From a virus, in IMG/VR virus record IMGVR_UViG_3300005841_000080, positions 1 to 25,323 of that record: DNA of 25,323 bases, one strand, 5' to 3'. Positions 15,487 to 22,832 of the stretch are shown here, piece after piece. The notes under the pieces are model-generated. The model was not told the DNA's origin and ran no database searches. It saw only the letters and a program-made list of their open reading frames with translations. The first letter of the stretch is position 1, and every line of letters starts with the position of its first letter. A program made the translations under genes and the position numbers.

Positions 15487-16840
15487 TGCGTACCCACCAG
15501 CCGGCCGGGTTCTGACTGACCGCCGACGTTCGCTCGACGGCGATGTCCCTCGACCATTCAGGCTGGCCGTACAGGAAGCGGGCCACCGCGTCCAGCGGTG
15601 TGCCGGCATTCGTCGACAGACCGTGGTCTCGCGAACGCGAATCGGCGCCGTAGCCGAACAGGGTGTCCTCGACCACGAGGTAACAGCCGGGCGATACCAG
15701 CCCGCCGTACAGCTTGATCTCCTCGGCGACGTGCGGGGCGGAGTGGTCGGAGTCGAGCGACACCATGCACCGTCGGCCGTCGACCAGTTCGGCCACCCTC
15801 GCCGCAATGTCCGGGTCGATGCTGCTGCCAAGGAGGTAGTCAACGCCGGTCGTGGGGGGTCCCAGCCTGGCGTGTGACACATCGACGGTGACGACCGCGA
15901 GGCCCTGTTCGGCGAACCAGCGGGCCGACGCGCCGGTGTGGGTGCCGGTCTCGACCACCACCTCCGGCTTGGTCGCCGCGATGATCGCGGCGTAGCGGTC
16001 CAGGTCGGCGGGCAGCTTCCACATGCCGTGGTGGTCGTGCTCGCCATGGGCCAGCGCTTCGAACGACTCCTCGATGTCGATGGCCACCGTGAGGTCCGGG
16101 TACGGCTGAAGGGTCACCGCTTCCTGCATGACGTAATCCAGCTCGGACAGCCAGACCTCCTTGTGGTGGGTGGTCTTGACGCCGGTGTGCACGACCGGGA
16201 CGATGCCGGCCTTGAGGAGCCGGCCGCAGAAGGCGATGTCCTCCCCGACGATGTCGTCCTGGTGGTCGTACAGCATGTCGAACCAGTGGTTGCCGACGTC
16301 GGCGCGTACCTTCTCCAGCGCCGATCGGTGGATGAGTAGGAACGCCGCGCCGGTTCCCGCGACCTCGGTGACCTTGTTGTCCTCGTAGTCGCCGAAGTAG
16401 CAGAACGACGGACGGTCGTCGTCCCCCGTCTTGCCGATCTTGTACATGGTGGGGACGATCGTGCGGCGCCACCCGCCCATTCCGTCGTACGCGGCCTCCA
16501 TCGCGGCGAAACACAGCGCGCCGACGACCGGGCGGGTCACCGGGTCGGCCGCTTCGTCCAGCAGTCGGTGGACGGCGTTGGCCGCCCACCCCATGTCGGT
16601 GTCGATGAACAGCAGCCACTCGTGGTCGGTCTTGTCCAGGAACAGGCGTGCGGCGTAGTTGCGGATGTGGGCGAGGATGCCCGACCCGCACCGCAGGTTG
16701 AGCGGCTTACGGGCGATGCGGCGACCGTGGTCGAGGTCGTATTCGAGCATGCCGCGCATGCTTTCGTGCCAGGAGTGGCTGACGTGCTCGTTGTGCAGGT
16801 AGGCGATCTGCACGATGCCGTCGCCGGGCTGGTTGGCCAT
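15479..16840 (-). CDS. Fused glycosyltransferase and CmcI-like sugar O-methyltransferase (453 aa)
   Basis: A two-domain enzyme. The ATG at 16838-16840 has AAGGG upstream. Residues ~10-235 are a GT-A glycosyltransferase: HIRNYAARLFLDKTDHEWLL, then the metal-binding DTD at 80-82, a VAGTGAAFLLIHRSAL acceptor-side stretch and GEDIAFCGRLLKAG at 199-212, as in family 2-like enzymes. Residues ~265-453 match the cephalosporin-hydroxylase/CmcI family of SAM-dependent methyltransferases: VVVETGTHTGASARWFA (SAM loop, 294-310), SLDSDHSAPHVAEEI (361-375), PGCYLVVEDTLFGYG (384-398), and the closing NPAGWWVRNG. Known relatives include rhamnosyl O-methyltransferases of mycobacterial glycolipids. The order suggests transfer and methylation of a sugar in one polypeptide. 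There is no transmembrane segment. It is first in a three-gene cassette after the capsid gene, so the acceptor is probably a virion protein; this is inferred. Confidence 0.85.
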   Translation of the reverse strand: MANQPGDGIVQIAYLHNEHVSHSWHESMRGMLEYDLDHGRRIARKPLNLRCGSGILAHIRNYAARLFLDKTDHEWLLFIDTDMGWAANAVHRLLDEAADPVTRPVVGALCFAAMEAAYDGMGGWRRTIVPTMYKIGKTGDDDRPSFCYFGDYEDNKVTEVAGTGAAFLLIHRSALEKVRADVGNHWFDMLYDHQDDIVGEDIAFCGRLLKAGIVPVVHTGVKTTHHKEVWLSELDYVMQEAVTLQPYPDLTVAIDIEESFEALAHGEHDHHGMWKLPADLDRYAAIIAATKPEVVVETGTHTGASARWFAEQGLAVVTVDVSHARLGPPTTGVDYLLGSSIDPDIAARVAELVDGRRCMVSLDSDHSAPHVAEEIKLYGGLVSPGCYLVVEDTLFGYGADSRSRDHGLSTNAGTPLDAVARFLYGQPEWSRDIAVERTSAVSQNPAGWWVRNG

Positions 16841-16855
16841 TGCGCCCTTTCGGTT

Positions 16856-16913
16856 GGGGGAGAGTCCCGGGCCCGTTCCGCGGCGCGGGACTCTCCCCCA
16901 CGTCGCGGAACGG
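16856..16913 (-). repeat. Two interleaved perfect inverted repeats after the capsid gene
   Basis: Stem A pairs 16856-16869 with 16886-16899 (14 bp). Stem B pairs 16873-16882 with 16904-16913 (10 bp). One B arm lies in the loop of A and the other outside it, so the two cannot be simple nested hairpins. They would have to alternate, or form a strained pseudoknot. They fill the gap between the capsid stop (16924) and the glycosyltransferase-methyltransferase start (16840). No T-run follows stem A. A role as terminator or attenuator of readthrough into the glycosylation cassette is inferred. Confidence 0.75.
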
Positions 16914-16923
16914 ACGATTGCGG

Positions 16924-18315
16924 TCAGCTACCGGAGTAGGCCAGCTTCGTGATGGACTTCGGGCGCCGCGCGAAGGTCACGGCCTCATAGCCCCACACGC
17001 CGATCCGGACCAGCGCCGGGCCTACCGGCTGCTCGAACTGGAACTGCATCGGCGGGGAGATCGAGAACAGCTGTTCCTGGCTGTTGAGGATGAAGCCGGT
17101 CGACGCGCCCACGCTCGGCGAGGTCACCACGTTCAGGGTCTCCAGCCGTCCCTGGAATCCACCGGCGAAGGTGTTGCCCAGATCGCCACGGCCGACGGGG
17201 TTCTGTGCCGGGTACGCCTGCGCCAGGATCAGCGGCCGGCCGGTGGTGTCCGTCAGCTTCAGGTACGAGGCCCACCGGGCCGAGGTGCCGACGAACAGGT
17301 CCGGGTCACCGGCCGGTGCGTCCGCGATCGCGACGATGCCGTCCAGGATGCCGGCCCGCTGGTTGATGATGTCCGTCGTGGTCAGCACGCCCGCGGAGAC
17401 GGTTGCGGTGTTCACGCCCGCGACCGCGGTGATCGCGACGATGGTGAGGATTTCGGCGTTGTCGTAGAAGTCGCCGATCATGTCCCCCCAGATGACGGCA
17501 TCGACCGCGGGGTTGCTGGCCTCCAACATCTGCCGGGACACCTCGGTGAACCCCGTGATGTCGGTCGGGGTGACCGTGATCGTGCCGTAGCCGGGGTTGG
17601 TGATCGTCGCGTTGATACCTTCCACGGTGCTCGACGTCTTGGCCACCGTCCCCGCGACCGGGATCGTCCACGCGAACGGGCCGGCCCACGGCACCTGACG
17701 CAGCTGTGCGGCCAGGCGCAGCTTCTTGTGCATGACCGGGGCGAACTCCTCGGCCAGCCACACCGGTGGGACGAGGCCGGCACCCAGCGTGGTCGCGCCC
17801 GCGCCGAGCACGGCACGCAGATGCGTGTCCTGCTGCGCCCGGCCGATCATGACCTGGGTGTACCGGGCGAGACGTTCGGCCGCCGCCTTGTCCCCCATCT
17901 TCTGCGACCGGTACTGGTCGGAGACGAAGGAGTACTCGCCGCCCCGGGTGTAGGTGCCCGGGTCGCGGTCCAGGGTCCGTCCGCCGCCCAGGTTCACCGA
18001 CCGGGTGCCGGTATCGACGCTGTCCTGGCGGTCGTCGGGTTCCTGGCCATCCTCACCGGCGACCCGCGCGGCAGCGGCACCGGCGACCAGGTCGTTCATC
18101 TGGGCGACCTTGGCGTTGCGGACCTCGATCTCCGACAGATCCTCGATCTGCTGGTACAGAACCTGCGAGCGCTCGCCCATGTCGACGACCGACCGCAGTT
18201 CCTCGGAGGTCATGTCTCGGCGGCCTTCGGCGGCCCGTTGCTGAAGGCCGGCGATGGACGTCTGCAACGTCGCGTACTGCTCTTTCAGCGACTCAAGGTA
18301 GATGTTCTTGGGCAC
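16924..18315 (-). CDS. HK97-fold major capsid protein with N-terminal delta domain (463 aa)
   Basis: Major head shell protein. The GTG at 18313-18315 was chosen because GGAG lies 6 bases upstream and the downstream sequence starts the expected scaffold helix; upstream starts would add a Cys/Pro-rich, unlikely leader. Residues ~1-70 form a coiled coil (LKEQYATLQTSIAGLQQRAA and YQQIEDLSEIEVRNAKVAQ), the delta or scaffolding domain that the protease removes. A linker follows (~85-125). The core has the usual strands and helices: AVLGAGATTLGAGLVPPVW, VPWAGPFAWTIPV, GFTEVSRQMLEASNPAVDAV, GNTFAGGFQGRLETLNVV, and a C-terminal VGPALVRIGVWGYEAVTFAR. The order protease then capsid is canonical. A structured leader precedes it. 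Confidence 0.92.
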   Translation of the reverse strand: MPKNIYLESLKEQYATLQTSIAGLQQRAAEGRRDMTSEELRSVVDMGERSQVLYQQIEDLSEIEVRNAKVAQMNDLVAGAAAARVAGEDGQEPDDRQDSVDTGTRSVNLGGGRTLDRDPGTYTRGGEYSFVSDQYRSQKMGDKAAAERLARYTQVMIGRAQQDTHLRAVLGAGATTLGAGLVPPVWLAEEFAPVMHKKLRLAAQLRQVPWAGPFAWTIPVAGTVAKTSSTVEGINATITNPGYGTITVTPTDITGFTEVSRQMLEASNPAVDAVIWGDMIGDFYDNAEILTIVAITAVAGVNTATVSAGVLTTTDIINQRAGILDGIVAIADAPAGDPDLFVGTSARWASYLKLTDTTGRPLILAQAYPAQNPVGRGDLGNTFAGGFQGRLETLNVVTSPSVGASTGFILNSQEQLFSISPPMQFQFEQPVGPALVRIGVWGYEAVTFARRPKSITKLAYSGS

Positions 18316-18325
18316 GACAATCTCC

Positions 18326-18387
18326 ACGTTTCCACAGGGACAGGGATGCTCCGTGTGACCGGGGTGTCGCACAATCCGTGGAAACGT
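18326..18387 (-). promoter_or_regulatory. Inverted repeat in the capsid gene leader
   Basis: The arms ACGTTTCCAC (18326-18335) and GTGGAAACGT (18378-18387) are perfectly complementary over 10 bases, with a 42-base loop. On the minus strand, the 3' arm ends beside the GGAG that serves the capsid start. The 140-base protease-to-capsid gap also has four near copies of GGGTGT(C/T) on the plus strand (about 18362, 18393, 18412, 18434). It could control capsid translation or mRNA stability; no known RNA family was recognised. Confidence 0.45.
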
Positions 18388-18455
18388 CGTGAGGGTGTCG
18401 GCCGGGGGCCGGGGTGTTCACGCGCCGGACGCGGGGTGTCGGTCTGAGCTGGGTG

Positions 18456-19091
18456 CTACTTCCTCTTGGCGTTGAACGGTAGGCCGAGCTTGATGGTGCG
18501 GATCAACAGGTCGGTGTCGGGCAGGTCGCGGATGGCGCCGGGCATCAGGAACTGCTCGGCGCGCCTTTTCAGGTCTGCGTCGGCCTCGTCGAACACGGCC
18601 TGGGTGGCGCGGCTGCGGACGCCGACCACCGCCGCCTGGTCGCCGTAGGCGCCTTCCATGACGATGGCCACCTCGCGCAGGTCGGCGGTGACCCGTTCCA
18701 CGGTGCCGTCGGCGAGTTTGCGGTCCTTCGCCGCCCGGAACATGATGCTGAGCTGGTCGAGGGCGTGGTCGCGGACGAGTTCCAGCGTCTCGTCCCCGGC
18801 CGGGGTCTTCGACGTCTGTAGCTCCACGTACAGGCCGGCGGCGTCGTCGCGCAGCAGCGACGCCGCGCCGATCAGCGTCCCGCCCAGCAGCGCGTGTTCC
18901 CGCGCGAACTTCACCCGCTGCGGCTTGTCGAGCTGGTGGTTGAACGCGCCCCGAGAAAACTGCTCGACCAGCCGGTCGTCGATGCGGGTCGGCGCGTAGT
19001 ACGGCACCGCGATCCCGTACACGGTCCGGCCACCGCCGGAGGAGCGGACTTCCAGGTCCGGGGCGAAGGAGCGGAACAGGTTTTCGGTCAT
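18456..19091 (-). CDS. HK97-type prohead serine protease (211 aa)
   Basis: Head maturation protease of the S78-type family that cleaves the capsid delta domain. The ATG at 19089-19091 follows the previous stop by three bases. The conserved opening is present (VYGIAVPYYAPTRIDD, then EQFSRGAF). Likely catalytic residues are His66 in REHALLGG and Ser115 in LDQLSIMF, with an acidic residue near 139-145 (LREVAIVMEGAYGDQAAV). The stretch DDAAGLYVELQTSKTPAGDE is the usual central strand region. A C-terminal helix-rich tail (DEADADLKRRAEQF onward) may be scaffold-like. Length and order between portal and capsid match the family. Confidence 0.92.
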   Translation of the reverse strand: MTENLFRSFAPDLEVRSSGGGRTVYGIAVPYYAPTRIDDRLVEQFSRGAFNHQLDKPQRVKFAREHALLGGTLIGAASLLRDDAAGLYVELQTSKTPAGDETLELVRDHALDQLSIMFRAAKDRKLADGTVERVTADLREVAIVMEGAYGDQAAVVGVRSRATQAVFDEADADLKRRAEQFLMPGAIRDLPDTDLLIRTIKLGLPFNAKRK

Positions 19092-19094
19092 GTC

Positions 19095-19367
19095 TCAGCC
19101 CCGCCGGGTGCCGTCGCGGAAGTAGTGCATCTCGTGCGCCGAGCAGATCTTCGCGCCGGGTACGACCCGGCCGTCGGCGTAGTGCCCGGTGCCGTCGTCG
19201 ACGACGCACATGCCCGGATCGCTCCGGGTCGCCTTCGGGGCGGGCTCGTCGTCCACGGCCGGCGTCGGGTCGGCCTTCGACGCGTCGCCGGAGGAGCGGG
19301 ACGTGTGGTGCAGCGCCGCCGTGTCGGTCTCGGGCCCGGTAGCCCTGCTCTCGGTTGCTTTCGCCAC
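19095..19367 (-). CDS. Small protein between portal and protease, unknown (90 aa)
   Basis: The GTG at 19365-19367 has AGGAG 8 bases upstream. The N-terminal half is low in complexity and rich in Ala, Ser, Thr, Asp and Pro. The second half is compact, with GMCVVDDGTGHYADGRVVPG, then AKICSAHEMHYF. Two Cys and two His (Cys-xn-Cys-x2-His-x2-His) could bind one metal ion, but this is a guess. It is spaced 10 bases from the portal stop and 3 bases from the protease start, so it is co-expressed with both. I know of no assigned function for such proteins in this slot. Confidence 0.65.
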   Translation of the reverse strand: MAKATESRATGPETDTAALHHTSRSSGDASKADPTPAVDDEPAPKATRSDPGMCVVDDGTGHYADGRVVPGAKICSAHEMHYFRDGTRRG

Positions 19368-19377
19368 GACTGCGCTC

Positions 19378-20658
19378 CTATCCGTCGTACTTGCTGGGTT
19401 GCTGCGCCTTCTTGGCCGACTTCGGGGGCTTGATCGGCTCGGCGGGCGTCATGGGTCGCATCGGGGTGGTGGTGGGCGTGATGGCGGGTGGGGAGACGTA
19501 GGCGTCCGGCATGGCCGGTTTGTCGGGCAGCGGCGGACGGTGCTCCAACTCGCGGACCTCGTCGGTCGTCAGGAACCCGTTCTTCAACGCGATCTCGTGG
19601 GCCTGGTATCTGGTCAGGGTGTCGGCCCGGAGGATGGCGTCGACGTTGGCCCTGGCGCACGTTCCGCGGGGGAACGCCAGCGTCAGGGTCTGCTCGAACC
19701 TGGCGACATGTCCGCCGAGGGAGAACTTGAGGAGGTTCACCTCGTCCTGGGAGATGTTGCTGTACTGCCTGGCGCTGTTCATCCCACCGAGCCAGCCCAC
19801 GGGCAGGCCGAAGACCAGCTCCAGCTCGTTGAGGGTCATCTTGCGGGCCTCGACGAGTTGCAGCTGCTCCGGATTCCAGCTCAGCGGCACGAACTTTGTG
19901 GACGCGTTCGTGACCGCGATCGACCGGGTCCGCTGGTTGGCGAGCCACTGCGCCTTCAGGTCCATCGCCTCGGTCTCGGTCAGGTCGGGGTTCGAGGACT
20001 CCAGGACGCCGGTGGGGACGCCGTGGGTGGACAGCGACCGGGCCTGCGACGACTGTTCCTGCGCCAGGCTGAACGTGTTGAGGTGGTTCTCCAGGACGCC
20101 CATGCCCCGCACCGCGCCGGGCTCACAGGGGCCCTTGATATGGATGACGTCCTGGCTGCCCAGCGCCTTCAGGCTCCCGATCGTGTACTCCAGGGCGCCC
20201 ACGGGTAGCGGGGAGTCCGTGTATTGGGTGACCCGCCGGACCTGACACATCTGCGCCGGAACCGGCAGGATCGCCGTGGGCCAGCCGGCGTAGTTGCGGG
20301 CGGCGATGACCCCGATGGCGTTGCCGTGGAAGATCAGGTCCAGGCCCATCGACGAGAACGTTGTCATCCGGGTGTCCGGTGGGGACGGCTGCTCCAGTAA
20401 CGGCGGAGTGGGGTAGATCTTCTCTTCGGGCCGGTCGGCGTACTCGCGGTAGCTGTCCCAGGGGAACTGGCCGAGCAGGTCCGACAGCAGCACTGAGGCC
20501 CGCCACGCTCCCGGGATGCCCAGGGCTCCGCGGTACGTTCCTGGGCTGACGAAGTCCGGGCCAAGGTTGTCGATGATCGTGTAGTTCTGGCTGACACCGG
20601 TCACCGTGTCCGTCGCGGTGATCCGCGTCGACCGGGTGAACAGGCGTCCCAGGCCCAT
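19378..20658 (-). CDS. Portal protein, HK97/SPP1-type siphovirus (426 aa)
   Basis: Portal subunit forming the dodecameric gate through which DNA is packaged. The ATG at 20656-20658 was chosen because it directly follows the upstream stop; upstream codons in frame lie inside that gene. Portal features are an N-terminal LGPDFVSPGTYRGALGIPGAW, the EYADRPEEKIYPTPPLLEQP turn, MTTFSSMGLDLIFHGNAIGV, and then IHIKGPCEPGAVRGMGVLENH. The stem-like region has LMTxNE-like helices (LKAQWLANQRTRSIAVTNAS and LELVFGLPVGWLGGMNSARQ), and AFPRGTCARANVDAILRADT near the crown. It is 426 residues, typical of HK97-like portals. It lies between terminase and protease, as expected. Confidence 0.92.
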   Translation of the reverse strand: MGLGRLFTRSTRITATDTVTGVSQNYTIIDNLGPDFVSPGTYRGALGIPGAWRASVLLSDLLGQFPWDSYREYADRPEEKIYPTPPLLEQPSPPDTRMTTFSSMGLDLIFHGNAIGVIAARNYAGWPTAILPVPAQMCQVRRVTQYTDSPLPVGALEYTIGSLKALGSQDVIHIKGPCEPGAVRGMGVLENHLNTFSLAQEQSSQARSLSTHGVPTGVLESSNPDLTETEAMDLKAQWLANQRTRSIAVTNASTKFVPLSWNPEQLQLVEARKMTLNELELVFGLPVGWLGGMNSARQYSNISQDEVNLLKFSLGGHVARFEQTLTLAFPRGTCARANVDAILRADTLTRYQAHEIALKNGFLTTDEVRELEHRPPLPDKPAMPDAYVSPPAITPTTTPMRPMTPAEPIKPPKSAKKAQQPSKYDG

Positions 20659-20659
20659 G

Positions 20660-20887
20660 TCAGATCTTGCCGGCCTCGCGGAGCATGCCGACCACGACGA
20701 GCGTGACCCCACCGACCATGAGGGTGACGGCGAGGCCCCATTGCAGGTAGATGCCGGTGCCGGCGCCGGCGGCGCCGCCGAGTTGGGCCAGCAGCGGCCA
20801 GGACGGCAGGGCGGGGAACCGCAGGCCCCGGACGCGTGGCTTGGCGGGGAGCCGTGCCGCAGCCTCGAACGTCTCGTAGGTGGTCAC
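20660..20887 (-). CDS. Small membrane protein between terminase and portal (75 aa)
   Basis: The start is GTG at 20885-20887, with GGAGAG about 4 bases upstream. It ends one base before the portal start, so the genes are coupled. The N-terminal ~30 residues are polar and basic. Residues ~31-70 are hydrophobic (LLAQLGGAAGAG, then WGLAVTLMVGGVTLVVVGML), predicting one or two membrane helices, and it ends REAGKI. No signal peptidase motif was seen. A membrane protein in this slot is unusual for a packaging module. It might be a late inner-membrane protein, for instance in lysis timing or superinfection exclusion, but no evidence decides. Confidence 0.7.
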   Translation of the reverse strand: MTTYETFEAAARLPAKPRVRGLRFPALPSWPLLAQLGGAAGAGTGIYLQWGLAVTLMVGGVTLVVVGMLREAGKI

Positions 20888-20901
20888 GTCTCTCCTCGCG
20901 G

Positions 20902-22404
20902 TCAGTAGACCTTGGACCTCGGCGTCATGGCCCGGCGTAGCGCCCACAGCGCGGCGGTGACCGCACCGGCGGGGCAGAACCCGGTGGAGTTCTGGCGGTC
21001 CCAGGCCCGGGCGTCGCCGAGTTTGCGTTCCTGACCGCCAGCGACGGCGGTGTTGAGCGCGTGCTGGTTGCCGTGCCGCACGTTGCGGGCCGCGGTGTCC
21101 TTGCCGGCGACCCCGTCGACGAGGTCTCCGAACGAGCGGGCGGCGTCCTGCATGGTCATCTTGACCAGGGGGATGTTGGCGTCCTCGAAGTCCTTCAGCA
21201 GCGACCCGGCCGGCCCGCCGGGGTCGAGGGCGAGGACGCTGCCCGGCCACCGTTTCAGCAGTTCCTGCGCTCGGGGCAGGCACCATCCGGTGCCGGGCCG
21301 GTGGTCGACCCCGTCGTCGTTGGCGGTGAGTTCGACCTGCCTTAGCCCGTCGCCGCGGCGCCACGCCACGCCGATGGCGGCCATGCTGTGGTCCCATTCG
21401 ACTTCCAGGCCGAACGCGATCGGTTTTTCCGGCGCGTCGGGGACGTCGATGGCGGCGGTCCAGTCGGGTTCGGAGATGACCAGCCACCGGGCGATCTCGT
21501 CGATCGGCCAGACGCCGAGGTGTTCGGTGTCGAACTTCTCGGGCCTACCGGCCTCAGTGAACGCCTGCAGCTGCTTGGCGAGGAACCACTCGGAGATTCG
21601 GATGCCGAGGGCCGGGTTGCAGTCGTACCAGACCTGGGGGTCGGTCCGGTCGAACTTCTCCGGCGGCGACCACTCGTACACGGCGACCCGGTCGCCACCG
21701 TCCGAAACTGCGCGGCGCCGCACTGAGGGCAGCATCGCGTCTTCGGGGACCGGGCCGATGTCCTCGTCGGGAGGTGTGGTCGTGTAGATGATCTGTGGGT
21801 TCGGGATTGTGGCCAGCGTCGGCGTCTGCGCGGCGAACTGGCCCACCGTCAACGCCCACGCCTCGTCAAAGATGGTCTTGGACCCGGTCAGGCCACGGCC
21901 CGCGCCCAGGGACCGGGCCACGAACTGCAACATGCCGCCGCCGGCGTGGCGCGTGAGGTAGATCCCGGGGTCGTTGGTCCCCTGGACGATCCGCTGGACC
22001 CGTTTCGACAACCAGTCCGACCCGTCGATGATCTCCTTGAGTCGACGCAGAGCGGCCATCGAGGTGCGGAACTGGTGCGCGCTGTGCAGGATCAGCGGCT
22101 CGCGGAACAGGAACAGCCCGCCCAACTCGACCGCTTCGGTGAACCCCCCCTTGCCGTTCTGCCGGCTGACCAGGAGAAGCAGCTCGTAGGCGGACCACAG
22201 CCCGTCGTCACGGATCCCGAACGCGTCGCGGGTGATGGACGCCTGCCACGGGTCCAGGGGACGCCCGATCTGGTCCATGAAGTCCACGACCTCGTCGCCG
22301 TACGTTCTGACGTACGGCGGCGCCTTATGAACCCGCGGCGCCTGCGACCCGAGTCTTACGCCGTTCGGCGAGGTCGTCGCGGACGGCACCAGCAATTCGG
22401 TCAA
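20902..22404 (-). CDS. Terminase large subunit (500 aa)
   Basis: Motor ATPase and nuclease that packages DNA. The TTG at 22402-22404 was chosen over a TTG at 22440 because GGGAGA lies about 6 bases before it; the gene then overlaps the small subunit by 80 bases. Residues 71-90 (SAYELLLLVSRQNGKGGFTE) hold the Walker A variant SRQNGKG, and 177-183 hold Walker B (TIFDEAW). The adenine-binding and coupling region (YTTTPPDED, ~207-215) follows. The C-terminal nuclease has LEVEWDHSMAAIGVAW (~333-348), LALDPGGPAGSLL (~391-403) and an Asp near 464-469, probably the acidic catalytic residues, assigned tentatively. Length and motifs fit HK97-like actinophage terminases. Confidence 0.93.
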   Translation of the reverse strand: MTELLVPSATTSPNGVRLGSQAPRVHKAPPYVRTYGDEVVDFMDQIGRPLDPWQASITRDAFGIRDDGLWSAYELLLLVSRQNGKGGFTEAVELGGLFLFREPLILHSAHQFRTSMAALRRLKEIIDGSDWLSKRVQRIVQGTNDPGIYLTRHAGGGMLQFVARSLGAGRGLTGSKTIFDEAWALTVGQFAAQTPTLATIPNPQIIYTTTPPDEDIGPVPEDAMLPSVRRRAVSDGGDRVAVYEWSPPEKFDRTDPQVWYDCNPALGIRISEWFLAKQLQAFTEAGRPEKFDTEHLGVWPIDEIARWLVISEPDWTAAIDVPDAPEKPIAFGLEVEWDHSMAAIGVAWRRGDGLRQVELTANDDGVDHRPGTGWCLPRAQELLKRWPGSVLALDPGGPAGSLLKDFEDANIPLVKMTMQDAARSFGDLVDGVAGKDTAARNVRHGNQHALNTAVAGGQERKLGDARAWDRQNSTGFCPAGAVTAALWALRRAMTPRSKVY

Positions 22405-22600
22405 GCGGACTCTCCCTACCGACGACCGGCAGCGAGTCAAGCTCGCGGATCACGTCGCGGAGTTCCTTCGACAGGACCGCAACGTCGCGGCCCTCAGCTT
22501 CCTGGAGTTCCTGGGCGACCTTGTTGCGGATGGCTTCCAGTGACGCACGCCGGTCGTCGCGGTCGACGATCGTGGACAGGTTCGGGCGTCCGCGGGTCAT
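22325..22600 (-). CDS. Terminase small subunit-like protein (91 aa)
   Basis: Probable small terminase, which recognises the packaging start on DNA. The ATG at 22598-22600 follows an AAGGAA sequence. It starts TRGRPNLSTIVDRDDRR, then has a helical body LEAIRNKVAQELQEAEGRDVA with SKELRDVIRELDSL, typical of the short actinophage small subunits, and a basic tail DDLAERRKTRVAGAAGS. Its gene overlaps the large subunit. It is short for the wider family, so the DNA-binding function may rest with its N-terminal basic part. The noncoding stretch beside it is a natural place for its recognition site. Confidence 0.75.
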   Translation of the reverse strand: MTRGRPNLSTIVDRDDRRASLEAIRNKVAQELQEAEGRDVAVLSKELRDVIRELDSLPVVGRESPLDRIAGAVRDDLAERRKTRVAGAAGS

Positions 22601-22628
22601 TTCCTTACTCTCCGCTTATCCGGATTGC

Positions 22629-22645
22629 CGTTACCAACGGTAACG
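22629..22645. promoter_or_regulatory. 17-bp palindrome, operator-like or leader hairpin
   Basis: CGTTACC and GGTAACG flank a three-base centre (AAC on the plus strand). It sits 29 bases before the small terminase start. As DNA it has operator form; as RNA it is a 7-bp hairpin with a 3-base loop. A related half-site (GTTACCGAACGTGA) lies near 22934. Binding by any regulator is inferred. Confidence 0.4.
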
Positions 22646-22832
22646 AGTCCAGGATCACCCGAGTCGCCACTACTGGCCGTCACAATGGGCAGTGGCGGAG
22701 GGTAGTGCCCCGATTCGGCGGCCCAAGGTGCGATCATCCTTTCGGTCGAGTTCTCCCTAAGGCGTGATCCACGAGCAAGCCGCTGACCTGCATAAACGCG
22801 ATCCGCGAGGGTTAGATGATCTCCGTATAGGC

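Noticed and set aside
18315-18372. Longer capsid N-terminus starting at 18372
   Set aside because: It would add a Cys/Pro/His-rich leader inside the structured gap; the GTG at 18315 has a better ribosome binding site and begins the scaffold helix.
16840-18447. Long plus-strand open frame opposite the capsid gene (also 5387-7204, 10676-12061 and 9402-10751)
   Set aside because: High G+C content keeps opposite frames open. The products are Arg/Gly/Ala-rich or low in complexity, lack family features and lie over well-supported minus-strand genes.
22405-22440. Large terminase start at TTG 22440
   Set aside because: No ribosome binding site precedes it; TTG at 22404 has GGGAGA at good spacing.
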